Shown: in pieces, positions 33,742 through 42,433 of the stretch
Numbering within the stretch: position 1 is the first letter of the stretch
Layout: each line of letters begins with the position of its first letter
Assembly (NCBI GenBank): GCA_036844615.1
Contig: DAIUFK010000004.1
Span: forward strand, 1 to 64,000
Direction of reading: 5' to 3'
DNA from: Palsa-872 sp036844615
GTDB lineage: Bacteria; Chloroflexota; Dormibacteria; Dormibacterales; Dormibacteraceae
Length of the DNA stretch: 64,000 bases
The notes under the pieces: generated by a model
What the model was told of the DNA's origin: nothing
Databases searched by the model: none
What the model saw: the letters and a program-made list of their open reading frames with translations, nothing else
Translations under genes and position numbers: made by a program

Positions 33742-33766
33742 GACCTCCCCACTCGCTGGGGAGGTC
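33742..33766. repeat. Palindromic repeat, family A, copy 2
   Basis: GACCTCCCC-ACTCGCT-GGGGAGGTC, 9-bp perfect arms. It shares arms and the CTCGC loop core with copy 1 at 5751-5773, and is also followed by a GC-rich second palindrome and GGAAGGGG. With 33720-33738 it fills the 157-bp gap between GntR and the choline-kinase-like gene. Confidence 0.7.
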
Positions 33767-33809
33767 GGCCCGGCGGGTAGGCCCGGCCGGAAGGGGCCCG
33801 GGAGGGTCG

Positions 33810-34712
33810 TCAAACGACTGCTTGCCTGACCCACCCCTCAAGCTGGTCCGACTCGAGCACCTCGAGGGCGCGCTTCCAACGCGTCGTGTAGTAGTCCTTG
33901 AAATCGAAGTCGACCGCCGAGATCTTGGCCTGGATGGCACCCCAGAGGGTCCACCCGACATCTGACATCAACGCGAAAAGGTTCATCCGGGCAAGCTGCC
34001 CCGCATCTTCGCTGCCGAAATAGGCTGCGCAAAGGGAGGCGCGCAACACCTGGTCGAACTGAGCCTCCTGCGCCGTATTGCCGAGGTCGAAACATGGGTC
34101 GTTGTTGCCGCTCAGCTCGTAATCGACGATTCGCAAAGCGGTGCCGTCGTCGATGAAGTTCTCACAAAGAAGGTCGTTGTGGCACGGCACCGAAGGAAGC
34201 GCGTTCGCGGCGACCGCCTCCTCGATACGGCCAACCGCCGGCAGCCAGTCGCGATAGCGATCGGGGATGGTGACCCCATGCTCTTCGACGATTGCAAGGT
34301 ATTGCTCGATCAGCCGAAACATGTTGAAGTCCTTGAGGAACCGGGGCGAGTCGTGGAGGCGGTGAAACGACGCCGCGATCCGCCCCGCCATCGCCGTCGA
34401 TTGGAGCGAGCCGGCGGACATCGTCTTCCCTGGGATGAACTCCAGCACCAGGATGTCGAGCCCCGGAACGTGCTCCAGGACCCGGGGGCCGATCCCCGTG
34501 GTCGCCGCAGCTTTCGTGTTGTAGACCTCGTTCTCCCGATCGATCGCCAGCAGCTCGGTCGATTGGCCCGGGACGCGCATCACATACCGCTCACCGCCGG
34601 CTTCGACGAGGAAGTTCTCGTTCGTCAGCCCCCCTGACAGCTGGGAGACGTTCACTTCCTTGCCGCGCCAGAGCGAGACCTTGTTCGCGACCTCATCCTG
34701 CCGCGTGGTCAC
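33810..34712 (-). CDS. Choline/ethanolamine kinase (LicA-like) phosphotransferase
   Basis: 300 residues with an aminoglycoside-phosphotransferase/choline-kinase fold. The Brenner-type motif is CHNDLLCENFIDDG, and the metal motif is RIVDYELSGNNDPCFDLGN, which is the choline kinase form. The N-terminal nucleotide loop is LSGGLTNENFLVE. It starts at GTG 34712, overlapping the DMGDH-like stop as GTGA, so it is translated with a demethylating flavoprotein. Phosphorylation of choline or a related amino alcohol is the family activity; why a catabolic operon would need it is discussed in the findings. Confidence 0.8.
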   Translation of the reverse strand: MTTRQDEVANKVSLWRGKEVNVSQLSGGLTNENFLVEAGGERYVMRVPGQSTELLAIDRENEVYNTKAAATTGIGPRVLEHVPGLDILVLEFIPGKTMSAGSLQSTAMAGRIAASFHRLHDSPRFLKDFNMFRLIEQYLAIVEEHGVTIPDRYRDWLPAVGRIEEAVAANALPSVPCHNDLLCENFIDDGTALRIVDYELSGNNDPCFDLGNTAQEAQFDQVLRASLCAAYFGSEDAGQLARMNLFALMSDVGWTLWGAIQAKISAVDFDFKDYYTTRWKRALEVLESDQLEGWVRQAVV

Positions 34713-37123
34713 CGCGTCGCTCCCTCTTTGGAAATCACAGCGTCGGAGGTCACGGCGGCCGGGACCATCTGTCCGAAGACCTCCACATGCACAGTGGCGC
34801 CCCGCCCGATCGCCATCGGCAAGTAGGAGTACGCGAGGTTCTGCTTCGCGGTGAAGCCGAAGGCGCAGCTGCGCACGCGGCCGACCACCTTGCCATCGGA
34901 ATGGACAGCTTCGCCGCCGTAGACGGGAAGGTAGTCATCCGTGCCGATCGCGAGCGTGCGAAGCCTCCTCTTGATCCCGGATTCGCGCGCCGCCACCAAC
35001 GCCTCGCGCGCGTTGAAATCACCCTTGTCCATCTGCACGCAGAACCCAAGCCCTGCCTCGAACGGGTTGTCTAGCAGCGTCAGGTCGGTGCCGTAGTAGC
35101 GGTAGCCCTTTTCCATGCGCAGAGAGTCGAGCACGCGATAGCCGCCAGAGCGAATGCCGAACTGCCGCCCTGCCGCCATGAGGCGATCCCAGACCTGGAC
35201 TGCCCAACCCGGTTCCACGTAGAGCTCCCATCCGAGCTCGCCGACATACGTGACCCGCTGCGCAAGGGCTGACGCGCCTCCGATCCGAACCTGGCGCGCC
35301 TGCATGAAGGGAAACGCTGCCTCGGACACGTCACCATCGGCGACCGCCTCGAGCACTTCGCGAGCGTGTGGCCCCCACATCCCGATCACCGACAGCTCGT
35401 CGGTGGTCTCCCGAAGCTCCACGGGCGAGTCGTCGTGTCGCACCTGCATGCGGAGCCAGCCCAGGTCGGTGTTGATGTAACCGGCACCTGTCACGACCCT
35501 GAAGTGCTCCTGGGCGAGCCGGGTCACCGTCACATCGGCGGCGATTCCGCCGTTTCGCTCGAGCAGCTGCGTGTAGACGACGGTCCCTGGCGCTCGGTCG
35601 ATCCGGTTGCCGGCCACGCGCTCCAGCAGCTGAAGCGCGCCGGGACCTCGAACGTCGATCTTGCCGAACGAAGTCATGTCGATGATGCCAACGCGCTCCC
35701 GGAACGCACGATGCTCCTCAGCGAGCAGGTCGAAGTAGGGAGGACGCGTCCAGCCGAACCTCCGCTGGTCGGCTCCGGCGCGCCGCCAGGGACGGCCAGG
35801 CTCGAAGTAATCGGGCCGCTCCCAGCCGTGCTTGCTCCCGAAGACCGCACCCTGGTCCTGCATTCGCTCGTGCAGCGCGCTCGTCCGGCGAGGACGGCCC
35901 CACTCGTCGGAGTCGTACGGATAGCGAAGGTAGTAGTAGTACCGGTACGCCTCGCGAGCAAGGTCGGCCGCGTATCGGTGGTCGCGATGCACTGGCCCGA
36001 ACCGCCATGGCCGGTAAGGATGGAGGTCGAGCTCAGAGGTGCCGGCGGTGATCAGCTCAGCAAGGGCTTTGCCGATGCCGCCTCCGCCTCCGAAGCCGTT
36101 GAGCGAAAGGCCTGCAGCGAGGTACAGACCGCGCACGCCGGGGACCGGACCGACCAGCGGATTCGAGTCGGGGGTCATCGCGTCGGGATGGCAGACCAGC
36201 TTGACAATGCCCGCCTCGCGCATGAACGGGAAGCGCAGTGCCGCACCAGCGAGAAGCGGCTCGAAGCGCGCCTGGTCGGGCGGCAGCGAGGTCCCCGCGT
36301 GGTCCCAGGGCACTCCATCGATCCAGCGCGCCACTGGGTCCGATTCGTAGCCGCCTAGAACGACGCCACCCGCCTCCGACTTTCCGTAGATCAGGTTGTC
36401 CGGGTCGCGGAAGCAAGGCATGTCGTGGGGGAGCTCCTGTCCAGGCACCGCCAGCAGCGCCGCGTGCTGGTGGTCGACAGGCGTCGAGACGATGAATGCT
36501 CCAGCCATCGCCGCGATCTGCGGCGCCCAGATCCCGCCGGCGATGACTATCACCTCCGCCTCGATCCTCCCGGCGTCAGTCTCGACTGCCTTGACCGAGC
36601 CGCGGTCGTCCAGCTCGATGCCGGTGACCTGGTGTTGGGTGAGGATGCTGGCTCCGAGCCGGCGAGCCGCCGCCGCCAGCGCGTGGGTTGCGGTGTGCGG
36701 GTCGAGGTGGCCGTCGCCGGGCACCCAGACCGCCCCATACAGCGACCGCTTCGTTATCGCCGGCATCAAACTAGCCGACTCCTCGGCCGAGATGAGCTCG
36801 ACGTCGAGGCCGATTCCACGCGCGCGGCTGACGCCACGCTGCAGCTCTTTGAGCTGCTCCTGGCTAGACGCGAAGCGCAGCCCGCCGACTTTCTCGAACA
36901 CGCCGAGCTCTTCGTACAGCTCGATGCTGTAGCGGCGAAAACGCATCATCGTCGGCGAAGGATTGAACATCGTGACAAGGCCTGCCGCATGGCATGTCGA
37001 TCCGCTGGTCAGCTCGTCCTTCTCGAGCAGGACCGTGTCTTGCCAACCTGCCTTCGCCAGGTGATACGCGACGCTGGCGCCAGTGATGCCGCCGCCAACC
37101 ACGACCGCCCTCGCGCGATCCAT
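34709..37123 (-). CDS. Dimethylglycine/sarcosine dehydrogenase-like flavoprotein (DAO + GcvT fusion), paralogue 2
   Basis: 804 residues with the same plan as paralogue 1: FAD motif VVGGGITGASVAYHLAKAGW, flavin-linking histidine in GSTCHAAGLVTM, then FAO_M segment and a C-terminal GcvT-like THF domain ending near GATVHVEVFGQM. A tyrosine-rich stretch YYYYLRYPYDSDEW (about 450) lies between the halves. ATG 37123 is chosen; an open extension to 37420 is a shadow of the MFS gene. It probably acts on the other of the two substrates dimethylglycine and sarcosine. Confidence 0.84.
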   Translation of the reverse strand: MDRARAVVVGGGITGASVAYHLAKAGWQDTVLLEKDELTSGSTCHAAGLVTMFNPSPTMMRFRRYSIELYEELGVFEKVGGLRFASSQEQLKELQRGVSRARGIGLDVELISAEESASLMPAITKRSLYGAVWVPGDGHLDPHTATHALAAAARRLGASILTQHQVTGIELDDRGSVKAVETDAGRIEAEVIVIAGGIWAPQIAAMAGAFIVSTPVDHQHAALLAVPGQELPHDMPCFRDPDNLIYGKSEAGGVVLGGYESDPVARWIDGVPWDHAGTSLPPDQARFEPLLAGAALRFPFMREAGIVKLVCHPDAMTPDSNPLVGPVPGVRGLYLAAGLSLNGFGGGGGIGKALAELITAGTSELDLHPYRPWRFGPVHRDHRYAADLAREAYRYYYYLRYPYDSDEWGRPRRTSALHERMQDQGAVFGSKHGWERPDYFEPGRPWRRAGADQRRFGWTRPPYFDLLAEEHRAFRERVGIIDMTSFGKIDVRGPGALQLLERVAGNRIDRAPGTVVYTQLLERNGGIAADVTVTRLAQEHFRVVTGAGYINTDLGWLRMQVRHDDSPVELRETTDELSVIGMWGPHAREVLEAVADGDVSEAAFPFMQARQVRIGGASALAQRVTYVGELGWELYVEPGWAVQVWDRLMAAGRQFGIRSGGYRVLDSLRMEKGYRYYGTDLTLLDNPFEAGLGFCVQMDKGDFNAREALVAARESGIKRRLRTLAIGTDDYLPVYGGEAVHSDGKVVGRVRSCAFGFTAKQNLAYSYLPMAIGRGATVHVEVFGQMVPAAVTSDAVISKEGATR

Positions 37124-37136
37124 ATTCCCGGTAACT

Positions 37137-38357
37137 CTAGTCAGGAAGAGGGGCTTGCTTCGTCTCGGGTAGGAGGAAGAGCAGGAACGCTCCCGCAAGC
37201 GCAGCCACGCCCACGAGAGCAATGGCACGCCCGAGCCCAAACGGCTGCGACAGGACGCCGACCGCCTGCAGCCCCGCCACGCTGCCGATCGCGGCAGCGA
37301 CACCACCGACTGCCTGTGCCGTCGCCCGAGCCCTTGTGGGAAACAGCTCAGCGGACCACGCGCCAAAGACCGGGGTCGCCGCGCTCGCGATGGTGCTCCA
37401 GAGCACATTGCCGGCCACAAAGCCGTTGGTCCCCGTCGAAAAGCTCAGGCTGGTCACGATTGCAGTCGTCGCCGTCAAACCGATGGCGGGCCACCGGCGT
37501 CCGAACCTGTCGGTGAGGTAGCCGCCGGCGAGATACGCCGCGCCACCTGCCGCGCCGGAGGCGATGATCAGCGTGCTGATCGTGACCGGGGTCATGTGGA
37601 GCACGTCGCTGGCGAAAACAGTGAACAGGAGACCCGCGGGCTGGAGCAGCACAGCGATCAGCGCCGTCGCCAACGACAGCACCAGGAGGCGCCGAAACCA
37701 CTGCCTTCCCATCAGCAGGGCGAGCGCGGATCGGCTCGGCCGAGGAGCGCCGGCAAGGCCAGTAGAGGCGGACTCGCTCGATGCCCTGGTCCAGGTCCTG
37801 CCCTCAGGGAGCCGAAACCATATGAAAGGCGTGGCGAGAATCCCGATCCCGCCGGCAAGGAACAGCCATCGCCAGTGCGGCGCAACGAGTGGGTAGCTGA
37901 GCACTGTGACGAGGGTGCCGAGCCCCGCCAGCACCGCTAGGACGCTTACCGCCTGGCCGCGGCGACCCGGCGGCGCCTCTTCGACTATGAGCGCGGTCGC
38001 CACGCCGCCGACCATGGCTTCAAAGCACACTGCGACAAGGCGGATCAGCGAGAGCCCGACCAGCGATGGCGCGAACGCGCTCGCGAAGTTCGCCACCGAG
38101 AACCCGGCCACCCCTATCGCAATCAACCTTCTACGCCCGAAGCGGTCGGCGAGCGTCGCGAGCGGCAGAGCGCCCAGCGAACCGATGGCGAGCACCGAGC
38201 CAAGGTTGGACAAGCCTGGAATGCGCGCGTTGAAATCGGAAGCGATGGCGGGCAGGGCGAGCACCAGGACCGAGCCGTCGAAGGCGGTGAGGACGACCGC
38301 CAATCCTGCCCAGAGCAGGGTCCGCCGCTGCAGCGAGTCGAGCTCGACCACACCCAT
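37137..38357 (-). CDS. MFS transporter
   Basis: 406 residues, about 12 membrane helices. The motif A loops are LATLADRFGRRRLIAIG (between TM2 and TM3) and YLTDRFGRRWPAIGL in the second half, with a PETK terminus, as in the sugar/organic acid porter branch. It lies 13 bp before the second DMGDH-like gene and 4 bp after the CPBP gene. It may export or import a quaternary amine or an organic acid; substrate unknown. Confidence 0.83.
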   Translation of the reverse strand: MGVVELDSLQRRTLLWAGLAVVLTAFDGSVLVLALPAIASDFNARIPGLSNLGSVLAIGSLGALPLATLADRFGRRRLIAIGVAGFSVANFASAFAPSLVGLSLIRLVAVCFEAMVGGVATALIVEEAPPGRRGQAVSVLAVLAGLGTLVTVLSYPLVAPHWRWLFLAGGIGILATPFIWFRLPEGRTWTRASSESASTGLAGAPRPSRSALALLMGRQWFRRLLVLSLATALIAVLLQPAGLLFTVFASDVLHMTPVTISTLIIASGAAGGAAYLAGGYLTDRFGRRWPAIGLTATTAIVTSLSFSTGTNGFVAGNVLWSTIASAATPVFGAWSAELFPTRARATAQAVGGVAAAIGSVAGLQAVGVLSQPFGLGRAIALVGVAALAGAFLLFLLPETKQAPLPD

Positions 38358-38361
38358 CTGC

Positions 38362-38976
38362 TCAGACGAGCCGGAGTCGCTTCAAGAAATAGGGGCCGGG
38401 CCCGAGGAAGCCGCACGTGGCTGCGATGTGAGCTATCGACACCCCGATCAGCGAAGGCGGTCCTGGCAGCAACCAGAAGGCAACGCCGAGCGGAACGCCG
38501 ACGAGGGCTGTGGCGAAAGTGTCCATCCATGGCCACCCCAACCGGTGATAAATGACATAGGCGATGGTTCCAACCGCAAACCCGGCGGGTGCTCCGAAGA
38601 GCACTCCCAGGCCGCCCTGGACCAAGCCTCTGAAGAAAGCCTCCTCGATCGGTCCGTTGAGCGCGTAGAAGCCCGCTTGAAACCATGCGTCGTCGCCGCC
38701 GGCGGGGACGTTCAATGCCCCTCTGCGCCGTGTGAGCAACAGTTGGGCGACTGCCGCCGCTCCGAACATCAGCGGCGCCATGAGCAGCCCGAAAAGCAGC
38801 TGCACGCCAAGCCAACCCGCGCCGAGCCCGAACCAGGCAGGCCGCGATGCCGCGAGGTAGACCACCGCACACACGAAGGTGAACGGCGCGAGTCGGATCA
38901 GCAGGTCCGGGCGCATCCATACCCAGCTATCTGGAATACGAGTGAGCACCAGCCGCGTTTCAGCCTTTGAGCTCAT
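38362..38976 (-). CDS. CPBP family intramembrane glutamic endopeptidase-like protein
   Basis: About 204 residues, strongly hydrophobic. The CPBP motif 1 is EEAFFRG (EExxxR), followed by IAYVIYHRLGW (second motif histidine) and SIAHIAATCG (third). It belongs to the Abi/CAAX-protease-like family. ATG 38976 shares a CATG with the divergent gene at 38975; TTG 39000 is an alternative start. No CAAX-type substrate is apparent nearby. Confidence 0.65.
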   Translation of the reverse strand: MSSKAETRLVLTRIPDSWVWMRPDLLIRLAPFTFVCAVVYLAASRPAWFGLGAGWLGVQLLFGLLMAPLMFGAAAVAQLLLTRRRGALNVPAGGDDAWFQAGFYALNGPIEEAFFRGLVQGGLGVLFGAPAGFAVGTIAYVIYHRLGWPWMDTFATALVGVPLGVAFWLLPGPPSLIGVSIAHIAATCGFLGPGPYFLKRLRLV

Positions 38977-39616
38977 GAATTCAACCAGCTCGATTCCCAA
39001 AGGCCGTTTCGCCGAAAAGTTCGACGTTTTCTTCGATTACTTCTGCCCATTCGTGTATCGAGCCTCGGTCCTCCTGGGAAACGTTCGGGATTCTGGCGAA
39101 CGAACGATGGAGGTTCGGTGGCGATACTTCTCGCTCGCGCAGGTCAACTCCAAGGATGACGCGTGGACCATCTGGGGCGCGCCCCCCTCAGAGCCGGCCC
39201 GCGGGCGTTTGGCCTTCAAGGCGGCCGAGGCTGCTCGGCGCCAGGATGGCTTCGAAGACTTTCACAACCGGCTCTTGCGCGCGCGTCACGTCGATCGTCT
39301 CGAGATTGATGACGTCGGCGTTGTGGAGCGCGTGGCTGACGAAGCCGGGCTTGACCTCGACGTTTTTCGCAGGGACCTGGCCGATCCGGAGATCCTGTCG
39401 GCGCTGGAGCGGGACCACCGGGCTGCCGTCACCGAACACGGCATCTTCGGAACACCGACCTTTCTCTTCCCGGGTGGCACTGCCGCATACGTCCGCCTTT
39501 CTGAGGCGCCCGAAGCGACTGACTCGGTGAGCCTCTTCGACCGCCTGGTCTCGATCGCCGCCGAAGAGCCTCGAATCCTGGAGATCAAGCGGCCCGTAAA
39601 GCCGTCCCCGGACTAG
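38975..39616 (+). CDS. DsbA/HCCA-isomerase family thioredoxin-fold protein lacking the second active-site cysteine
   Basis: 213 residues. The N-terminus VFFDYFCPFVYRAS is the DsbA/FrnE active-site region, but the motif is CPFV, with only one cysteine, so a disulfide-exchange role is unlikely; isomerase-like or glutathione-type chemistry fits better. The cis-proline loop GTPTF is near 160. No signal peptide is seen. The ATG overlaps the start codon of the divergent CPBP gene, so no room exists for a private promoter between them. Confidence 0.72.
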   Translation: MNSTSSIPKGRFAEKFDVFFDYFCPFVYRASVLLGNVRDSGERTMEVRWRYFSLAQVNSKDDAWTIWGAPPSEPARGRLAFKAAEAARRQDGFEDFHNRLLRARHVDRLEIDDVGVVERVADEAGLDLDVFRRDLADPEILSALERDHRAAVTEHGIFGTPTFLFPGGTAAYVRLSEAPEATDSVSLFDRLVSIAAEEPRILEIKRPVKPSPD

Positions 39617-39636
39617 TCGGCGACTGGCATGCTCCC

Positions 39637-41282
39637 TTAGTTGTTGGGAGCGTAGACGACCACCTCATCGACAGTGGCGACGACGTGGTACCGGGTCGCG
39701 ACGAAATCGGCAAGCACCGGGTAGTTGCTCATCGGGTACATGGAGAAGTCGCTCCAGCCGGCGGCTGCGGTATCGATGATCAGAGCCGGCGGATTTCGAG
39801 TGAGGTCAGCCTTCAGCTCAGGCCAGACCTCGGCTGTCGTGTCCCAGTTGTTAGGTGGCAGGTTCGACCCGCGAGCGAAACCTCGAAGGAACCCTGGAAA
39901 GCGGGTTGCCATGGTCCGGTCGGACTCAACGTAGAGGGCGGGCCAGTTTCCCCAAACGAACACCCGATCGCGCTGGGTCGTGTGGCTATCGATGAAGGCG
40001 GCCACTGCCTGGTGCTGTGGCACCGGCGGGCTGAAGTCATAGGTCAGAGGGTCGGAGACCACATCGAACCATCCCCATCCGATCATCGGGGCGGCAAGAC
40101 CCACGATCGCCGCTCCAGCCACCCAACGTTGTCTCGGCGTGTTCAGAGCCTTATCGATGCCAAGCGCCGCCAGCACCGCAAGCGGGCCCATCACCTGGAT
40201 GAAGTAATGCCACGAGAGGTGGCCGCCCGCCAGCGAACCTGGCACTGACACGACAAGCCACGCGACGATGACCTGGACAGCGGCAGGCAGGCGCTTCCAA
40301 TGCCATGCGAACGCGACGGCGGCAACCCAAACCAAAGCCATTGACAGCACAAACGGCAGGACGCTGTCCCTGGCGCGCATCAAGACGAATGCAGGCGTCC
40401 AGTTGCCCGCGGCGTAGCCGTACAGGCTGCCGATGGTCCAGACCCAGAAGCCTGCAAGCGATCCGGTCAGGGCCAGCAGGACCGCGCCGGCCGCCAGCGC
40501 GCCGGTCAGACCCGCGGCGACGAGCCAGGCAGCCCTAAGCCGGTTGGCGGACGGCTCCAACAGGATGACCGCCACCGGCACCAGCAGCAGGTTTGTTGCA
40601 GCCGACTGTCTGAATATCCCTGCCGCCACCAGCAGAGCTCCGGACAACAGCCACCGACGGCGCAGCATTAGAAGGACGGAGGCTGAGAGCGGCAGCATCA
40701 TGAACAGCTCGGTGTTTGCGGCCAGCAACCTAGGATTGCCTGCGCCGGTCAGAATCCCGTAAATGAGCGCTGACAGCAGGCCAGCCCGAAGGCCGCCGAG
40801 GGAGCGGCCGATCAGGAAAAGGACCAAGCAGGTGGCGAGCAACACCACCAGCGCGACAGCATGAATCGCCGTCAGCTGGTAGGTCCCGGCAATGTGGAAG
40901 GTTGCCGCGTACACCCAGAAGATTCCTGGCGGCTTGTTGTCCACCCCGNNNNNNNNNNNNNNNNNNNNNNNNNNNNNNNNNNNNNNNNNNNNNNNNNNNN
41001 NNNNNNNNNNNNNNNNNNNNNNNNNNNNNNNNNNNNNNNNNNNNNNNNGTGGAAGGTTGCCGCGTACACCCAGAAGATTCCTGGCGGCTTGTTGTCCACC
41101 CCGCCGCTTGCATAGAGCGCACCTCCGCCGTTCATGAGCGCGGCAATGGACCCGTAGATCGCCTCATCACCATCCAGCAGGCGGTGGAAAAAAGAGGGAG
41201 CGTGCGCGACTACGATCACCGCGGTGACCGCCCCTCCCCACAAAAGTGGGACCGTTTGGCGTGTCACCGACGATGCAGCCAT
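39637..41282 (-). CDS. GT-C (ArnT/PMT-like) membrane glycosyltransferase, split by a false scaffold gap
   Basis: Reads 496 residues when the 100-N gap and one copy of the flanking 55-bp repeat are removed; the frame is continuous across that join. The catalytic acidic motif is LLDGDEAIYGSIAALMNGG near 37, typical of GT39-type enzymes that use polyprenyl-phosphate sugars, then about 10 membrane helices and a C-terminal luminal domain. As written it gives two pieces (435-residue C-terminal part, 78-residue N-terminal part). The acceptor is unknown. It diverges from the GT87-like gene at 41318. Confidence 0.75.
40894..40948. repeat. 55-bp direct repeat, left copy flanking the N gap
   Basis: Identical over 55 bases to 41049-41103. 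The length is that of a common de Bruijn assembly k-mer, so the two copies are almost surely one locus. Confidence 0.9.
40949..41048. other. Scaffold gap (100 N)
   Basis: Placeholder run of exactly 100 N, flanked by the same 55 bp on both sides. There is probably no missing sequence. Confidence 0.95.
41049..41103. repeat. 55-bp direct repeat, right copy flanking the N gap
   Basis: Second copy of 40894-40948. Merging the copies restores one open frame through the glycosyltransferase gene. Confidence 0.9.
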
Positions 41283-41317
41283 GGCGCTCGACTATATGCG
41301 CGCGGTAACGTCGAGCG

Positions 41318-42433
41318 GTGAGCCGCGCCAGGCGATGGCTGCCGCCGCTGGCCTTCGTGGCCGTGCTTATTGCCATCGCCCTGAATTTCCACAGCCGCCA
41401 TGAACCGCCCGGTATCGACTTCCACACCTATAAAGCTGCGGCGGTGGTCGGGCTGGAGCAGGGCTGGTCGCATATCTACGACCAGGCCGTGGTGGCGGTC
41501 GCTCAAAAGCAGCTGGACCCGGGTGAGGCGTCCCAACCCTTCCTCAGCCCGCCGACCGTTGCCTGGTTGGCTGCCGTGCTCGTGCCGCTGCCATACACGC
41601 CGTCTTACTACGTTTGGGCGGTCCTCATGCTGGCGGCATATGCCGGGGCGCTGGCCTGGTCGATCTCAAGCCGCGGGATTGCACGCTGGATTTTGATCGG
41701 GGCAGCCATCGCCCCGTGGTGGGTTTTGGAGGCTGTTCGTGTGGGACAGGTGGTGCCGCTCGTCGCGGCAAGCCTGGCGGTCTCGTGGCGCCTCCTTCGA
41801 GAGGACCGAAATGTTGCGGCCGGACTGGTCCTTTCGTTGCTGCTCTTGAAGCCGAACACCGCCTTCGTAGTCCCCTTAGCAGTGCTTGCTGCCGGTCGAT
41901 TCCGGACCTTCGCCACGCTGTCGGCGGCTGGCGCGTTCCTGGCGGTTATCGCGTTAATCACAGTGGGAGGGGAAGGCGCATTCGACTACTGGAGCCAGCT
42001 GACGGGTTCCCTACCGACCGGCGCCGATGCACTGACGCTGGAGCGTGCGCTGGGATTCACGGGCCCTGCGATCACGGTTTTGAGAATTGTGATCATCGTC
42101 GCCGTGCTCGTGGCTGCATTCAGACTGCGCCGCTCCCCGGGGCTTGTGCTGGTGGCCGGCATCGTCGGCTCATTGATCGCGGTCCCGTACCTGCATGCGT
42201 CCGATCTCTGCCTCCTCGCGGTCGCCGCCGTGATCGTGTGGGAGGAGCGGCCGGTCCTGGCCTGGCGTGTGCCGGTGGCAGTAGGCTGGCTGCTGACAAG
42301 TCCTTACGTGATTTTCGGACCTCCTCTACAGAGGTGGCCACTCGCGGAGCTGGCCTTTCTGGCTGGGATATTGGCGATCGCGTGGCGTGTCGACCGCTCT
42401 CCGCGTCCCGATAAAGTTGTGGTCTCCCCATGA
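41318..42433 (+). CDS. GT87 (DUF2029)-like polyprenol-linked glycosyltransferase
   Basis: 371 residues, about nine membrane segments. The early GIDFHTYKAAAVVGLEQGWSHIYD and FLSPPTVAWLAAVLVPLPY follow the DUF2029/GT87 pattern (DF-x-x-Y, then P-P-x-x... before TM3), known from mycobacterial mannosyltransferases. It is divergent from the ArnT-like gene with 35 bp between starts. The stop overlaps the aldo-keto reductase start as ATGA. Confidence 0.7.
   Translation: MSRARRWLPPLAFVAVLIAIALNFHSRHEPPGIDFHTYKAAAVVGLEQGWSHIYDQAVVAVAQKQLDPGEASQPFLSPPTVAWLAAVLVPLPYTPSYYVWAVLMLAAYAGALAWSISSRGIARWILIGAAIAPWWVLEAVRVGQVVPLVAASLAVSWRLLREDRNVAAGLVLSLLLLKPNTAFVVPLAVLAAGRFRTFATLSAAGAFLAVIALITVGGEGAFDYWSQLTGSLPTGADALTLERALGFTGPAITVLRIVIIVAVLVAAFRLRRSPGLVLVAGIVGSLIAVPYLHASDLCLLAVAAVIVWEERPVLAWRVPVAVGWLLTSPYVIFGPPLQRWPLAELAFLAGILAIAWRVDRSPRPDKVVVSP

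Noticed and set aside
36425..37516. 363-codon plus-strand open frame
   Set aside because: Antisense shadow of the second DMGDH-like gene and the MFS gene.
40730..41122. Open frames that run through the N gap
   Set aside because: They are made by translating the 100-N placeholder between two copies of the same 55 bp.
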